Assembly: GCA_038025085.1 (NCBI GenBank)
Contig: CM076150.1
Span: forward strand, 2,770,001 to 2,834,000
Source of the DNA: Tetragonia tetragonoides
Taxonomy: Eukaryota; Streptophyta; Magnoliopsida; Caryophyllales; Aizoaceae
DNA: 64,000 nucleotides
Reading direction: 5' to 3'
The stretch's first letter is position 1. The number at the start of each line of letters is the position of its first letter. Positions 25,990 to 37,799 of the stretch are shown in pieces. Both the position numbers and the translations under genes were made by a program. The notes under the pieces were generated by a model. That model had not been told where the DNA came from and did not search any database. It was given only the letters and a program-made list of their open reading frames with translations.

Positions 25990-26149
25990 TTTTGGCGCTA
26001 CCAGTGAGGTCTTGGTGTCCTCTCTTCTCTCTCTCTTTCTGTGTTTGAGTGTTGGCTGTTTGAGCGGCACTAATGTGAAGCTGGCGATTTTTTTGATTGG
26101 ATTTTGCTTTTGTTTTGTCTTGTTTTTTCTTTTTTATTGAATTTGTAAA

Positions 26150-26151
26150 TC

Positions 26152-26228
<77 letters not shown>

Positions 26229-26728
26229 TGAATGTGCACCATTGCTAGATTGACACGTAGGATTGACACACAAGCAAATATTGACACGTAGGCTTTGACA
26301 CATAAGCAAATTGACTATTTAATTATTATGTAATCAAAATGGACAAGTGCATGTATCTTCTATTAGTACTATTTAATTATTATATTAATGTCATATTATA
26401 GGTGCATGTATTTTCTTAGTACGGGTGCATCTATCTTCTATTAGGCATATGTATCTAATAAATCATTATGAAATATTATTTTTATTGGAACTAAAGTTAT
26501 TCTTATAAAATCGTTCATCACGCGGGACATACAACTAGATTAAAATATGTAGGAATACTAAGAAAGAAAGAAAGTTGTTTTGATGAGTATAGAAAGAGAT
26601 GTCCACATATTAGAAATTTCGTAACAATATGTGACATAGGCAAAAAGTTTGTTTCAAGTTTGTACTAATGAAAATATTTTAGCTGTTATAAACACACAAA
26701 TCGTGCATCGCACGGGGAATGTAACTAG
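26150..26728 (+). mobile_element. Non-autonomous Helitron upstream of ARC5
   Basis: The 579-bp element starts TCTATTATATATATA (26150) and ends in a short hairpin (CGTGCATCGCACG) followed 9 bp later by CTAG (26725-26728). It lies between host A (26149) and T (26729), as Helitrons do, and leaves no target duplication. It has no Rep/helicase gene. It starts about 160 bp upstream of the ARC5 start codon, so it lies in or next to the promoter/leader. A truncated relative in opposite orientation is at 60980-61345. Confidence 0.8.
26157..26225. repeat. (TA)n microsatellite at the Helitron 5' end
   Basis: About 34 uninterrupted TA units directly after the Helitron start TCTATTA; probably expanded from the AT-rich Helitron terminus. 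Confidence 0.95.
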
Positions 26729-26805
26729 TTTCTAAAAAAACTTCAATGGTCCTCTCATAGCATTATAGGAAATGCTCCTCTCAGCTTAATTTTAGTTTAT
26801 TCAAC

Positions 26806-27566
26806 AAAATTGCTTAATGTAAATTCTAAATTACTAAACGCAAATATTTTTATTATAATATTTCCCAAAGTATCCTTTTCATTTGCAAACCATATTTCTC
26901 CTCTTATTCCTTTTTCCTCTAGGGCCTGGGCAAAGTTCTCCATACTCTAACGAATAGGGTTGATTCCTTTGATCAAGATCAAAAATTTGATGAAATTAAT
27001 CATGATATTGAGTTAATATAACCAAAAGATTAGAATTTAATATTATTTTTTCCCAATTATACATTGTAGTTATGGGTGGATTAGTGGGTGGTTGGGTCAT
27101 GGGTGGTTCACGGTATCGGTGGCTGGGGGCATAGGAGTTGGGCAGCAGGCGGGATGGTTCACGACGCCGGTGGCTGAGGGCATGGGGTTGGACGGCAAGC
27201 GGGGTGGCTTGGATTCAAACGGGATGAGGTGAGGAGAGATGGCTGACGCGGAGTTCGAACGAGGATGGGGGACAAGGTTTGAACTTGGGGCTAACGAGGG
27301 GATGGGAGGGGAGCGGGTGGTTGATGCAGGGGTGGGGGTGTTGACGGGCCTGACAGGGGGTGGGGGTTGTTTTTTCGTTTTTCTAGATTTTTTTTTCAAT
27401 GTTTTATTTTTGTTTACTTATGTTAATGGGTTGAGGCCCTTGAGGGAATGGAAAACGAATAGAGAGAAAAGAGTGAGAATGGAAAAGGAGAGAGAAAATT
27501 ACTAGGGGTATCATTGGAAAAAGGGATTTGCGTTTAGTAAATTGGAGTTTACGCTTAGCAACCCCC
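26806..27566. mobile_element. Mutator-like MITE, TTGCTTAA family, copy 1
   Basis: A 761-bp element with 8 of 9 matching flanks (TTATTCAAC at 26797-26805, TTATTCAAT at 27567-27575). Inverted ends share TTGCT(T)AA.GTAAA and TTACTAAACGCAAAT. The interior is G-rich on the plus strand with no transposase. Same family as 47509-49341. Confidence 0.75.
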
Positions 27567-27663
27567 TTATTCAATTGAATTTCGTTCATTTTATGTGGAA
27601 CTTATTATTCAAGCATAATTTCAAATGAGCACAAAGCTATATAAGTTGTATGAGCTTATATAA

Positions 27664-27993
27664 GGGTGCGTTTTTGAGAACTTACACGGTGGGTTCTTTG
27701 GAGCTTACACGGTGGGTTCTTTAGAGCTTACACGGTGCGTTCTTTAGAACTTACACAATCAGCTCAGTTCAGTTTCGGGGTGATCTCGTGTCAATTCAGT
27801 GATTTCCAATTCAACTAAGTGATGTTCAGTTCAGTTCAGTGGTGCTGAGTTCAAAAACATATTTTTGTCTTACAAATCAAGTTGTGTTAAAATCAGTCCA
27901 GTGATGTTCACTTCAGTTCAGGATTGTCCAGTTCAGTGGTGTTGAATTCAGTTCAGTTAAGTACAGATAAGTTCAGCTCCAAAAAACCGCATC
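27664..27993. mobile_element. TTCAG-array Tourist-like MITE, third copy
   Basis: TAA flanks (27661-27663, 27994-27996) and inverted ends GGGTGCGTTTTT and GATGCGGTTTTT. Inside lie three tandem copies of a ~22-bp unit with CTTACACGGTGGGTTCTTT (27683-27750), then TTCAG arrays. Confidence 0.7.
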
Positions 27994-28019
27994 TAAGAGT
28001 GCTCTTTTTCACCTATGGT

Positions 28020-28360
28020 ACCTTTATCCAATTGGTGGATTTCACTAGCAAGAACTTACCAATCGGTGAGAATGAACCACTCGCAGAACCTCAGTGAGAA
28101 TCTGGACATGATCGTACCAAATCAGTGGAAAATAGTGGCAAGACCTTTCACGAGAGATTAGTGGAAAAAAAACACATCCATGCTCACAAAATCAGTGGAA
28201 GAACCTTACTGAATCAATGGCAGAACCTTACCGAATAAGCAAAACTTAGTAGTAGGACATTACCTAACTAGCAAAAATAAGTGATATGAGCTTACCCCAT
28301 TAGTGGGAATAAGTGAAAAAAACTTATCCAATTAGTGAGAATCAACGGGAATCAGTGCAA
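28020..28360. repeat. Degenerate tandem repeat (~30-35 bp period)
   Basis: Words like CTTACC, ATTAGTGG and AATCAGTGG recur about ten times at roughly regular spacing; units are too diverged for a clean consensus by eye. Confidence 0.45.
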
Positions 28361-28695
28361 AAGACGACATCCTAATAAGGGTGATTTATTATAAAAGTCG
28401 TAATTGTACCCTAATTTTATAAATTTCACCTCTAACTTTTTTAAGTAAGTCCTGTGTGAGACCAGTTAACAAAACATGGTCACTATTTTAGAAATGTAGG
28501 GATCACTTATTGTGACTCACAACTCTTATTTAAGTAAAAAAAAAAAAAAGACACACATCTCACCAAAAAAAGTTGCAAAACTACGATCACACCAAACAAA
28601 TTGCAAAACTGTGAGACCATGCGACCATTTGTATGGTGGTTACAGCATTTGTTTAGCCACCATAATAATTAAAATGACTAACAAGTGGGTTTTAC

Positions 28696-29335
28696 TAGGG
28701 ATGCGCGGACCCGAGTACCCACCGGGTATTGCACTACAGGAATTGGAGTTGAATCCACCTATTCCTAATTCTTAAGAATTGGAATTGGTTGCACTGGTTC
28801 CTAATTATTCTTAGGAATCGGAGTTGATCCACGGGGTACCCATCGGTTCCTGGGTACCCAAGTCCACATAAATTCAAATTATATTTTCTTTTAAATCAAA
28901 TAAATTATTATGTTAATAATAAAAATATATCGATTATAATATTACACTAACAAATATTAGTTTTTAAAAATACAACAAACATGAAATCAAGTAATTAACA
29001 TTGTAAATCAAAATTTAAATTACATAGACAATCCTTTAATCATTAATATTAGAAATACAATCGTTAAAACATTAAATTACAAATACAATTGTTTAAACCA
29101 CTAAACTTACTAGAAATCGCCATTCTTTATTTTCAACAAAGAAAAAAGTCTTATAATTAATTTTACACTGGGTACCAAATCGATTCCGATTCCCAAAAGT
29201 CAGGAATTGAAATTGAAATTGGTTGGTACCAGTTCCTATTTTTGAGAATTGGAATTAGTTGGACGACCCGGATCCACCGGTTCCGAACCAACTCCGGTTC
29301 CAACACTGGGTACCCGGACCTTCTGCTCATCCCTA
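28696..29335. mobile_element. hAT-like MITE, TAGGGATG ends
   Basis: A 640-bp element with inverted ends TAGGGATGCGCGGA and TAGGGATGAGCAGA and 8-bp flanks that match at 7 of 8 positions (GGTTTTAC at 28688-28695, GATTTTAC at 29336-29343). The interior has GGAATTGG- and GGTACC-type words near both ends around an AT-rich core. Non-coding. Confidence 0.8.
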
Positions 29336-29929
29336 GATTTTACCTTTGCATAATTGGTTTTAACTATTCTAACATCTAACTAAAAGTTTCAAAAAATATA
29401 ATGAGTTAGAATTAAGTGTAACTAAACTGTTTTCATTATTTTATCAAATACCGAAACTTGTTATGACCAAACTAACATTAAAAAGTCAATCTTAATCAGT
29501 CACTGTCAATCTTATTGTGGTGGTCACCAAATTATTATGGAAGTTACAAAAAAGGTGGTAATCACACTATATAAACACCGGAGACCATGCATATGTCTTT
29601 CCACCTTTTTATCTTTCACATTTAACATATGAGTGTCTGTTGTACAATTGAACTGGGCCCCATGCTTCAAAAACATTTTACAAAAATGCCATAGCAAGAC
29701 TATGTGCGTCGATTGTCATCAACAATCGATGCCTATTAGGCGACACATATTTTTAGAAACCTAAATCAACAATCGTTGCCTATTAGGTGTCAAACCGGAC
29801 TCGAGTGGTCCGGTCCGGTCTAGACCGCACAACTATAGAAAACGCGAAAGATGAGACGGAAGAAATTCACTTTCTTTTTTTGAATGATATTCTGAAGCGG
29901 GAAATAAGAGTCAAAAACCCTCACTTTCA

Positions 29930-30115
29930 CGCTCTCTCTCACCGGAATCCTCTCTCTCACCGGAGTCCTCTCTCTCACTGGTTCTCTTTCTCTCTCCTCG
30001 CTGTCCTTGCGGTCGCCGGTGATTCTCTGTCCTTGCGGTCGCCGACAATTCTCTGTCCTTGCGGTGTCAGTAATTCTTTGTCCTTGCGGTGGCCGGTAAT
30101 TCTCTCTCCTCTTTC
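29930..30115 (+). repeat. Short tandem repeats in a leader-like region
   Basis: Three units of TCTCTCTCACCGGAATCC-like sequence are followed by four units of ATTCTCTGTCCTTGCGGTCG-like sequence. CT-rich, as in plant 5' leaders. The open frame over it is low-complexity and probably not coding. Confidence 0.6.
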
Positions 30116-30119
30116 CTTC

Positions 30120-31000
30120 TTATTTGATGTTCTTTAATTTTTTTTAAAACCCTAACCTCAACATGTGAATCGATATGTTAAAAAGATTATAGGGTTATAT
30201 TGGAAACCATTTTTTGAAATGAATTACATGTCTTATTGCTCTGTTTTGTCTTGTTTTATGTTTTGTTTTTATCTTTCTTGTTTATGTCTGATTTTGTTTT
30301 TATCTTTCTTGTTTATTTTTGTCTGATTTTGTTAGATAATAGATTTCTTACGTTCTGGGAGTGGATTCTTGTTGGAGCAATTCATTCTCTGAGGAAAATC
30401 ACAGAGTTAAAGTAAGTTACTTTTTATTTAATGTTCTTCAATTTTATTTAAAACCCTAACCCTAACATGTGAATTGGATATATATTTAAAAGATTATAGG
30501 GTTATATTGGAAACCATTTTTTGAAATGAATTACATGTCTTATTGCTCTCTTTTGTCTTGGTTTTAAGTTATGTTTTTATCTTTCTTTTTTATGGGTTTG
30601 TGTTTTACTTTTGAAACCTTGTTTTTTTTCTTCTTGATTGCGACCAACGTTTTGTTTGACTCTTAAAGGTTTTACGTTCTTGGAGTCAATTCTTGTTGGA
30701 ACATCCTTGAGATTCAACAGAAGACTAGTAATTTTCTCTCTCGAGCCCTAATCTATTTGTTTGAAACATCATGTGAATTACCTGTATCAAAAGATTATAA
30801 TATGGATTGTATTGGAAACGATATTTTCGAAATGACTTACGTGTCTTATTGCTCTTTTTGAATTGTGTTTTATGTTTTGTTCCTTACTGAAAAAATGAGT
30901 TGTTATGTGGGGGTTATGTATGTTTTATCTTTCTGGTTTATGCGTTTGTGCTTTGTTCTTGGATTTTTTTTTTCTTCTTGATTGCTAGCTTGCTTACACA
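30120..31000 (+). repeat. Three diverged ~290-bp tandem copies, telo-box bearing
   Basis: Units begin near 30120, 30421 and 30710. Each has an AAACCCTAA-like motif (exact at 30147 and 30451), CATGTGAAT, AAAGATTATA, TTGGAAACSATTTT, GAAATGAMTTAC and GTCTTATTGCTC in that order, and a TTACGTTCTKGGAGT..ATTCTTGTTGGA block. Copies one and two are closer to each other than to three. This looks like a triplicated leader/first-intron segment. Confidence 0.7.
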
Positions 31001-31324
31001 TATCGTAGACCAACCAGTGTTGTCGAGAGTATTCGTGCCTTTAGCGTCAGTCATATTACTTTCATAGTCTTTCTCATCTTATTCAGAACATTAGCATGGT
31101 CACCAAATGCAATTGTTTTCTGTATGGATGGTTGTAGAGTCCACGACAATCTTAGGATCAGCTTACCAACACTCTAGATTATTCTGTCAGTCAATAAGGT
31201 CTTTTGATATCTCAAATCAGCTCCTACGGATATGTAGATTCTAATTTGAAATCCTCATTGTTTAAAGTTATCTTACTGCCCCCATGACTTTGTTAAGAAA
31301 CCTTAATATGTGTTGTATATTGAT

Positions 31325-31549
31325 ATGATTCAGCAAATGGATCAGCATCATCAGCAGCCCCAGCCAGCTCATAACGTCAAAAGTCTCACTCAAACAGACA
31401 TCCATTTCACATACTGTATTAAGAAAGAAATGTTTCTGGATTACATCAGACCAAATCTATCACCTGAGCATATCGCACTAGTTGACGATCATGGATCCTT
31501 CAACATCCAACTGCAATGGAATAATCAGGATTATCCAGTGGTGTACGAG
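31325..31549 (+). CDS. Possible B3-like exon (partial)
   Basis: An ATG at 31325 opens 75 codons ending at a good donor (GAG/GTAAAG at 31549/31550). After a Q/H-rich start the peptide has SLTQTDI, an aromatic/basic stretch, and IALVDDHGSFNIQLQW then YPVVYE. This resembles part of a plant B3 DNA-binding domain, but the match is partial. Downstream exons are not visible; a LINE fragment follows. Could equally be a gene relic. Confidence 0.35.
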
Positions 31550-31784
31550 GTAAAGAGAGAATAAGATGAGTAGTATGTAGTAAGATGTGAGAGAGATAGA
31601 GAGAAGTTAGTTACCTTGTGGGTATGTGTGTCCTATTTATAGTTAAGCCCTTATAGGTCATTCATGAGCCTAGGGATATGGGTCTCTCCTATCATATGGG
31701 CTCCTATCCTTGTGTGCCACGTGTACTAAAGTGCAATAAGCCTTATTTAATTATAGCCTTTTTTGTACTAGTGAAGCTTTGGAT

Positions 31785-32370
31785 ATGTAGTGTTTGGGGA
31801 AAATCAAGGCCTTTACAATATCCTCGAGCTAGCAAAACTACTGATGTGTGGTGGTCTCCTCCTATAGATGAGGTCATTAAGGTAATCATTATTGATGGCT
31901 GAAGCTGGTATCGGGGGTGTTTTACGCGACTGGGAAGGGAGGTTTAGGTGTGTATTCTCTTGTGGCGTTCCAGTGATCAAAATAAATCAGGCTGAGATTG
32001 CCGCCATTGCAAGGGCAGTTTTCGAGTCTATATCTAGAGAGTGGGTGTTGAACTTGCCTATTATTATTGAGTCAGACTCGTCAAATGCGGTAAATTGGAG
32101 TAATGCTCGAGTTGGGGGTCCATGGAATGCTAGATTCGAATTAAATTTTATAAGGAGGTCGAACGAGTGGTGGTCAAATTTTTCTATAACTCATAGATCT
32201 CGTGGAGCAAATATGATTGCGGATGGACTTGCGAAACAAGGGAGTAGCAGGAGTGAAAATTTTGTAGCTTGGCTATAATTTTGCTTGGTGTTCCTCTGTT
32301 TATCTATATTTTCTTCCATTTTGGAGGAGTTTAATAAAACAAGCACTTAATTATAAAAAAAAAAATCATT
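31785..32370 (+). mobile_element. LINE 3' fragment with RNase H domain
   Basis: WWSPPIDEVIK..IIDG, then in a shifted frame AGIGGVLRDWEGRF, INQAEIAAIARAV, IIESDSSNAV and RGANMIADGLAKQG follow the order of a retroelement RNase H domain, with its acidic residues represented. A short 3' tail ends in an A-run at 32355-32365. The frameshift makes it inactive. RT and endonuclease are absent, so it is 5' truncated. Confidence 0.8.
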
Positions 32371-32382
32371 ATTTGATGGCTG

Positions 32383-33385
32383 GGTGTTAAAAGAGTAACC
32401 TAGGTTGTGCATACAAGAAGATAATGCCTTTCAAAAAGGGAGAGGTGAATGGGTTGGTGGTTTCTTGTTAAATTTTGGTGTTTCCACCATCCCAAGCTAA
32501 GATTATATGTCTTGTTAGGTTTGAAGCTAAGATCACTAATTATAACTTGGGTTATAGTGGTCTTTTAATCTGGAAGGAGTTTAGAATGGTTGTTCACCTT
32601 TATTCTCACAGTGCATATGATAATAAGAGGGTGGACTTAGTGTGGGGTATTAGGGTCCTGAGCATCTAATTTTTTCGGAAAATTTTACTCAAATATCTTA
32701 TTTTTTAAAAATTATTGCTAAAATACCATGATAATTTAGTTTTGGCACTCATCTTACCTTACTATTTAAACACAGTGCATCGCTTCTAAGACTTGTCACG
32801 TGTTACATTTGAGATTGACACATGAGATGTCATGTAAGCCCCAAGTTCGTATGGTAATGACACGTAAGCCGCCACATAAGCCACCCATGCAAGGGTGTTA
32901 AGCATTTATTTGACTTAACAAATACAAAACGACATAATTATTATCATATTGTTCAAGTTATAAAATCAAATAACTTTTGTTACGCAACTATAAAAATTAT
33001 AATTCTTACTTCATTGCGCCAGGTTCGGAAAAATACTTCAAAATGAGATACATATGTCCTATATTTGACTCTATAATATTCGGTAGAAGTTATAAAACAT
33101 ATACACTACACAGTTTCTCCTCGCCTTGTGATGACACTTCTACGAGGTATTTGTTATGTTTGTCATGTGGCGCTTATATAACTATTCCATTGTCATGTGT
33201 TATTATGTCATTCGTTACTTTAATTTCATGGTATGATTAATCTGTTAAGCTAAATTGTGACAAAAATAGATAATTGAGTATCAAACTTCTTTGATTAGAA
33301 TATCTACTTACTTTCTTTAAAAAAAAAAAAGAAGAGGAGGAAATGCCCTTAATTAGATAGATGACTATGCCATGAAGGATTTATG
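32383..33385. other. Intergenic, no gene seen
   Basis: AT-rich; only short frames. Nothing recognisable. Confidence 0.4.
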
Positions 33386-34100
33386 TCCTGTCAGTCAAGG
33401 TGCAAAATTCGGGATTAAATAACAGAGATAGTAAACCCATCGATTTAGTAGATCGTAATGTTTAGCTAGAGACCGCTTACGATTATTCGGGCCGATTGGA
33501 TCAGACCAACTACTAAATGCGTTTGGGACTAACGGGTCACACACAACATGTCGAATGGATCAACTGAGAGTGAGTGGCTTAATGGGCTCACCTAGGGTAA
33601 GCCCACCATCATTTAAGTGCTAGGCACTTAACTAATGGGCCATAAGGGCACACCACTTGGAGGTGGGTGACTCTTGTTCCCTTAAGTGGACTACGTCAAC
33701 TTAAGGAAGAAGGAGCCCTTAGTTCTCTATAAAAAGGGGAGGATAGCATATGCATTGACACACTTCACTTGAGAGCTTGAGAGGCACAAAAATATGCTTT
33801 CCTTGTCTCCCTTTTCTCTCATCCTAACCGTGTGCTATTAGAGGGATTGGATCCCACGATCTAGCTATCGAATTGGCAACGGTGATCATCGTATACGGTG
33901 TGAACTACGGTAGAGGGATCACATTTGGGATCCTACAATTTGCATCCATCGATCTAGTCGAACAACGAGGCACGCATCAAGAGGTATAATTACGTGTGTT
34001 TAATTAACCATTAAGCTTCCTGTTATCTAGTTATTTTTCCGCTTATATGATTAGATTATTGCAACTAGACCCTACATGTCATTCGTGTAATTATGACACC
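33386..34100 (+). mobile_element. Possible solo LTR with TATA box
   Basis: A CTATAAAAAGGGG box near 33728 is followed by leader-like sequence, as in an LTR promoter. No gag/pol is nearby and I could not find matching ends or a TSD, so the limits are approximate. Confidence 0.3.
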
Positions 34101-36090
34101 TACTATAACACCTAAAAAAAAAACATCATTTAAAAAAGAACTGACCTAGAACATTGCCCGACACCAAAACTAGTATTATTAGTTTTCTAAATCCGCTACT
34201 GACAATAATAAATACTTATGTGGCAATTTTGTGGGTGTAAATTTTGGTCTACGGGTGGTAATTAATGGTGTACTCCAACTTATCTATCGTGAAGCAAAAT
34301 AATGCGTGTATAAGTTGTCTAATTAAGTTGGTTTTGTCTTATCCTTTGATGCTACATGCTTTGTTGGTGCCTCCCCAAGCAATCTATCGATTCTTATGTT
34401 TGATGTGTTGGGACATATGTTCATCTCGTACAATTACCATATAACCGAACATACATAGCCCATTTTCTTTGAGAATAATTGCTAAAAACATACAAAGTGT
34501 TCAAATTTTAAATTTGGGCCATTTACATTTATATTGAAATTTCGCTATTTTAGCTAAACATAACCATCAATCATGTTCAAGAATTCTAGCACATTCACTA
34601 TTTAATTTCGCTATTTATTCATCCTTACCCAAACTTGAGTGTTTGAATAACGTATTGAATATGGAGCATCTTTAAATCTCTACGTCAGTTGTTCCATCTT
34701 TTAAGGTGCCCAAAAATCAGCGCAAGAAAATAGTCATGACGGTGGATACTTGGTGTGAATAAGCAAAGGTTCACCTAACTAATTCATGTCAGGCGCAGCC
34801 TAATATGTCACACATGTATATTGATAACCACACTTTCATTACATGATTGCAATACAACCATTAGTCAGATGTCATATTTTCACCACCAACTCAAAGTTTT
34901 TTCGATGGCTATCCTTACAAGAACAATGTTTGACAAAAAGAGGCCATGTTTGAAAAGATGGAAACAATGGCTATTGGCTACCCAACACTAAACTTCCCCA
35001 ACTCTATCCTCTTTGTAAGATTCCTAGCAGATTCACCATACTTCCCTCCTTACACTGCTCATAAATCACAATCTTACCATATATACTATTAAAATTTTGA
35101 CTAATAACATAGTTTTAAGTTTAATTCATTTTTTAATTACGTTTTCAGGTAGGTATGACGTAGAAAAATGCAAGATGCAAAAGAAAGAGCAAGTTGATTC
35201 TTGGAATCCAAATAAAAAAAATCCCTCAAAAAAAAAAGGAAAAAGAATCCAAATAAACAAAACCTAAACATTATTCATTATTACGAATTCAACAATAATT
35301 GGCCGTTTGAATCTAAATGTATGTGGGGACTTCTACTTCGTGCCTGTCATTGTCTTCCCCTAAACCAACACTCTTTAATTAGTATAAGCTAAATAATTAA
35401 TTATAATTAAGTGGAAAGTTTCATTGGTGTTGATGATAATTTGGTGACGTTAGCTATGGAAATCATGACCCATCATGGATGATTAGTTATATGCTTTAAT
35501 GCTTTAATTAATTAAACTAATCATTAATGTGTGCTGGTTGCTAAGTGGTAACAATAAAGTCAAGTTAATAAGCATCTCAATTGTTTAAGAAGTATTTTAG
35601 GTTGGAGAAAGGACATTTGTGACGTAAGATCTACAACTAGATCTGTTCCTTCAAACTAGTGCACATTGCCCTTAAACACATGGTTATGCTCCAAGATATA
35701 ATTACTCCCTTCTCTCTCCTACTAAGATGTTTATCTTTTGGTGATCAAAAAGATGTTTATCTTTTCTTGATGTTATCCATTACTCAATTTCCCCAGCAAA
35801 TAGTGGAGTGACAAAGGGTAGATATTTATCAGGATAATATCAAGGGATGTCATAGTCTCGAGTTTGATTCTTGAGTATTGCGTTATATATCTCACAACTA
35901 ACTCATCCATAAAAACTTAGAGAAGGATTTATGGGAGCGCCCAAATAAAACGTAATCCTATTTCAATGGATTTGTTTTTAAGCCTAAATAGTTATCGTCA
36001 CTCAATAGTATAGTAAGATAACTATTGTGATGGAACAAATTTTACCAAAAGTTCAAGCTGGTGATGGAGGTTTAATCAATGTTTTATGTC
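34101..36090. other. Intergenic, no gene seen
   Basis: AT-rich sequence without credible exons, RNA genes or bounded repeats. Confidence 0.4.
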
Positions 36091-36099
36091 CTATTATGC

Positions 36100-36268
36100 T
36101 CCCTTACGTGAATGACATTGAGTTCGAAGCGTGGATGATACACATCCCCTCCATATATACCTGTGCTTAGAGTATTAAATAGTAATGGTAGGAGCAATAA
36201 TAATAATGGGGTTGCCAAGTTTCGAACCCTCACAACCTTTTGGTCATCCGACTCTGATACCATATGAA
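36100..36268 (-). mobile_element. tRNA-derived SINE candidate
   Basis: On the minus strand TGGTATCAGAGTCGGATGAC is followed by box B-like GGGTTCGAAACTTGG and an ATT-repeat. The first part resembles a tRNA 5' half with box A. The 3' end is not fixed. Confidence 0.45.
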
Positions 36269-36543
36269 AAAACTAATTCATTCAACCAAATTTTTGAATT
36301 AATAATTGGAGGGCTAATCAATATTTTATGTCTTATTAATTACTTCTCTTTTTTTTCTTGCTAAGGTGTATAAATCTTGTTAAAGATATATATTTGTTAC
36401 TACTCGATTTTATTCGTTTTTTATTTTTGTTTTTTTATGGTTTTTGCAAAGAGAAATTTCCTTCCTTTTGAACATGGCCAAGAAGCACCTTGCGCGTACA
36501 TTGGTATTGTTACAATGATTAATTCGCCTGACCTAGTTTACAC

Positions 36544-37230
36544 CATGGTTTTGAAAACCGGACCGGACCGACCAATTCGACCGGTTTAACAGAAACCGGA
36601 AGGCCGGCCGGTTCAAGTAGCTCAGTAAAACTGCCCTGGTCAAATCTGGTCAAACCCGGGCGGTTAACCACGAACCGGATGAAACCGTTAAACCGGCGGT
36701 TTCCTTTGCCTGCTTTATGCTTCACTTGGGCCGTTAGAAACTTATCCTTTTGGCCCAATTTCAGCAAGTCTTAAGTAATGGGCATCATGAGAGGCTACAT
36801 GACCTTTTATAGACAACTTAGAAAGTTGTTTTTCATCAGCCTTCGATGTGGGACGCCATCTTTCACTCAACATCTTTCCCATTTCCCTCTACTCCTCACA
36901 CACACCCACGTACACTGTGGTGAAGTTCCACATATTTCATTTTCCACTATTTGAGTCCCTTTCTTTCATTTTTATTTAGTTTTAAGATAACATAATGTTT
37001 TTATACCACTATTTATCAATCATATAAAATAGAAAATATGTAAAGATGTTTTGTTTTTTTTTGGATTTTGTCTTATTTTTCTAACTATATGTGTATTTTT
37101 AAATTCTTAAAAAATATTAATTTATTTGACATCATCCGGTTTTTGAGTCCAGTTCAACTGGTCGAACCAGTTGAACCATCGAACCAGTTGGTCGACCGGT
37201 TCGATGCCTGATCCGGTTTTCAAAACATTG
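36544..37230. mobile_element. hAT-like MITE, 8-bp TSD GTTTACAC
   Basis: A 687-bp element with perfect 8-bp duplications (36536-36543, 37231-37238) and inverted ends CATGGTTTTGAAAACCGG and CAATGTTTTGAAAACCGG. CCGGTT/GACCGG words crowd both arms around an AT-rich core. No transposase. Confidence 0.88.
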
Positions 37231-37542
37231 GTTTACACATTGTTTCTTGGATGAATGGACAAAACACCTACTATAGGGTAATATCCTTGGCCTATTCAAT
37301 TTCTCTAGTCAATATTGTGACTTTTTTTGGTGCGAAGATTCGTGACGTTTGAGTAAACTTAATTGGTAACAAATGGAATTGAGATCTAAATGCTTAGGTT
37401 ATGATTTCAGTTTCAATCTCAGACCATGAATGAGAGTTGGATTTTCACCAACCTTTATGCAATAGACAAAGAAAGAAAAGAAAGAAAAAAAAACTGAATA
37501 GACAGATTGGTTTCAAGGTGATATATTAAGCCATATTTTGTA

Positions 37543-37799
37543 CTCCCTCCATTTCAAAAAAAAAAACTGAATTTTTGCTTTTTCACGGTTTCTAAGACAC
37601 CACTTTGACCGTAAATAACTACAATTATATGAATATAAAAATTATAACATTACGATTTTTTGAAATCACTTTTAAAAATGAATCTAACAAAAGTATTTTC
37701 ATAATGTGAATCTTTATATATTTTCATAAATTAATGGTCAAAGTTTGTTAAGTTTGACCTTCAAAAAGCAAAAGTTCAGAATTTTTGAGACGGAGGGAG
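37543..37799. mobile_element. Stowaway-like MITE
   Basis: A 257-bp element between TA dinucleotides (37541-37542, 37800-37801) with the classic CTCCCTCCATTTC end and inverted CTCCCTCCGTCTC end. Confidence 0.9.

Noticed and set aside
25636..26070. Longer N-terminus of ARC5 starting at 26070
   Set aside because: The codon at 26068-26070 is GTG; the first in-frame ATG is at 25989 and has a good context.
25934..26287. 117-codon minus-strand frame over the TA microsatellite
   Set aside because: Tyr-Ile periodic translation of (TA)n; overlaps ARC5 exon 1 in another frame.
27097..27505. Pro-rich and Gly-rich frames
   Set aside because: Inside the 26806-27566 MITE; composition-driven.
27683..27750. 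CRISPR-like direct repeat
   Set aside because: Three adjoining units without spacers in a plant MITE.
30147..30468. AAACCCTAACCCTAAC as telomeric sequence
   Set aside because: One or two units only, embedded in a triplicated leader-like region; better read as telo-box motifs.
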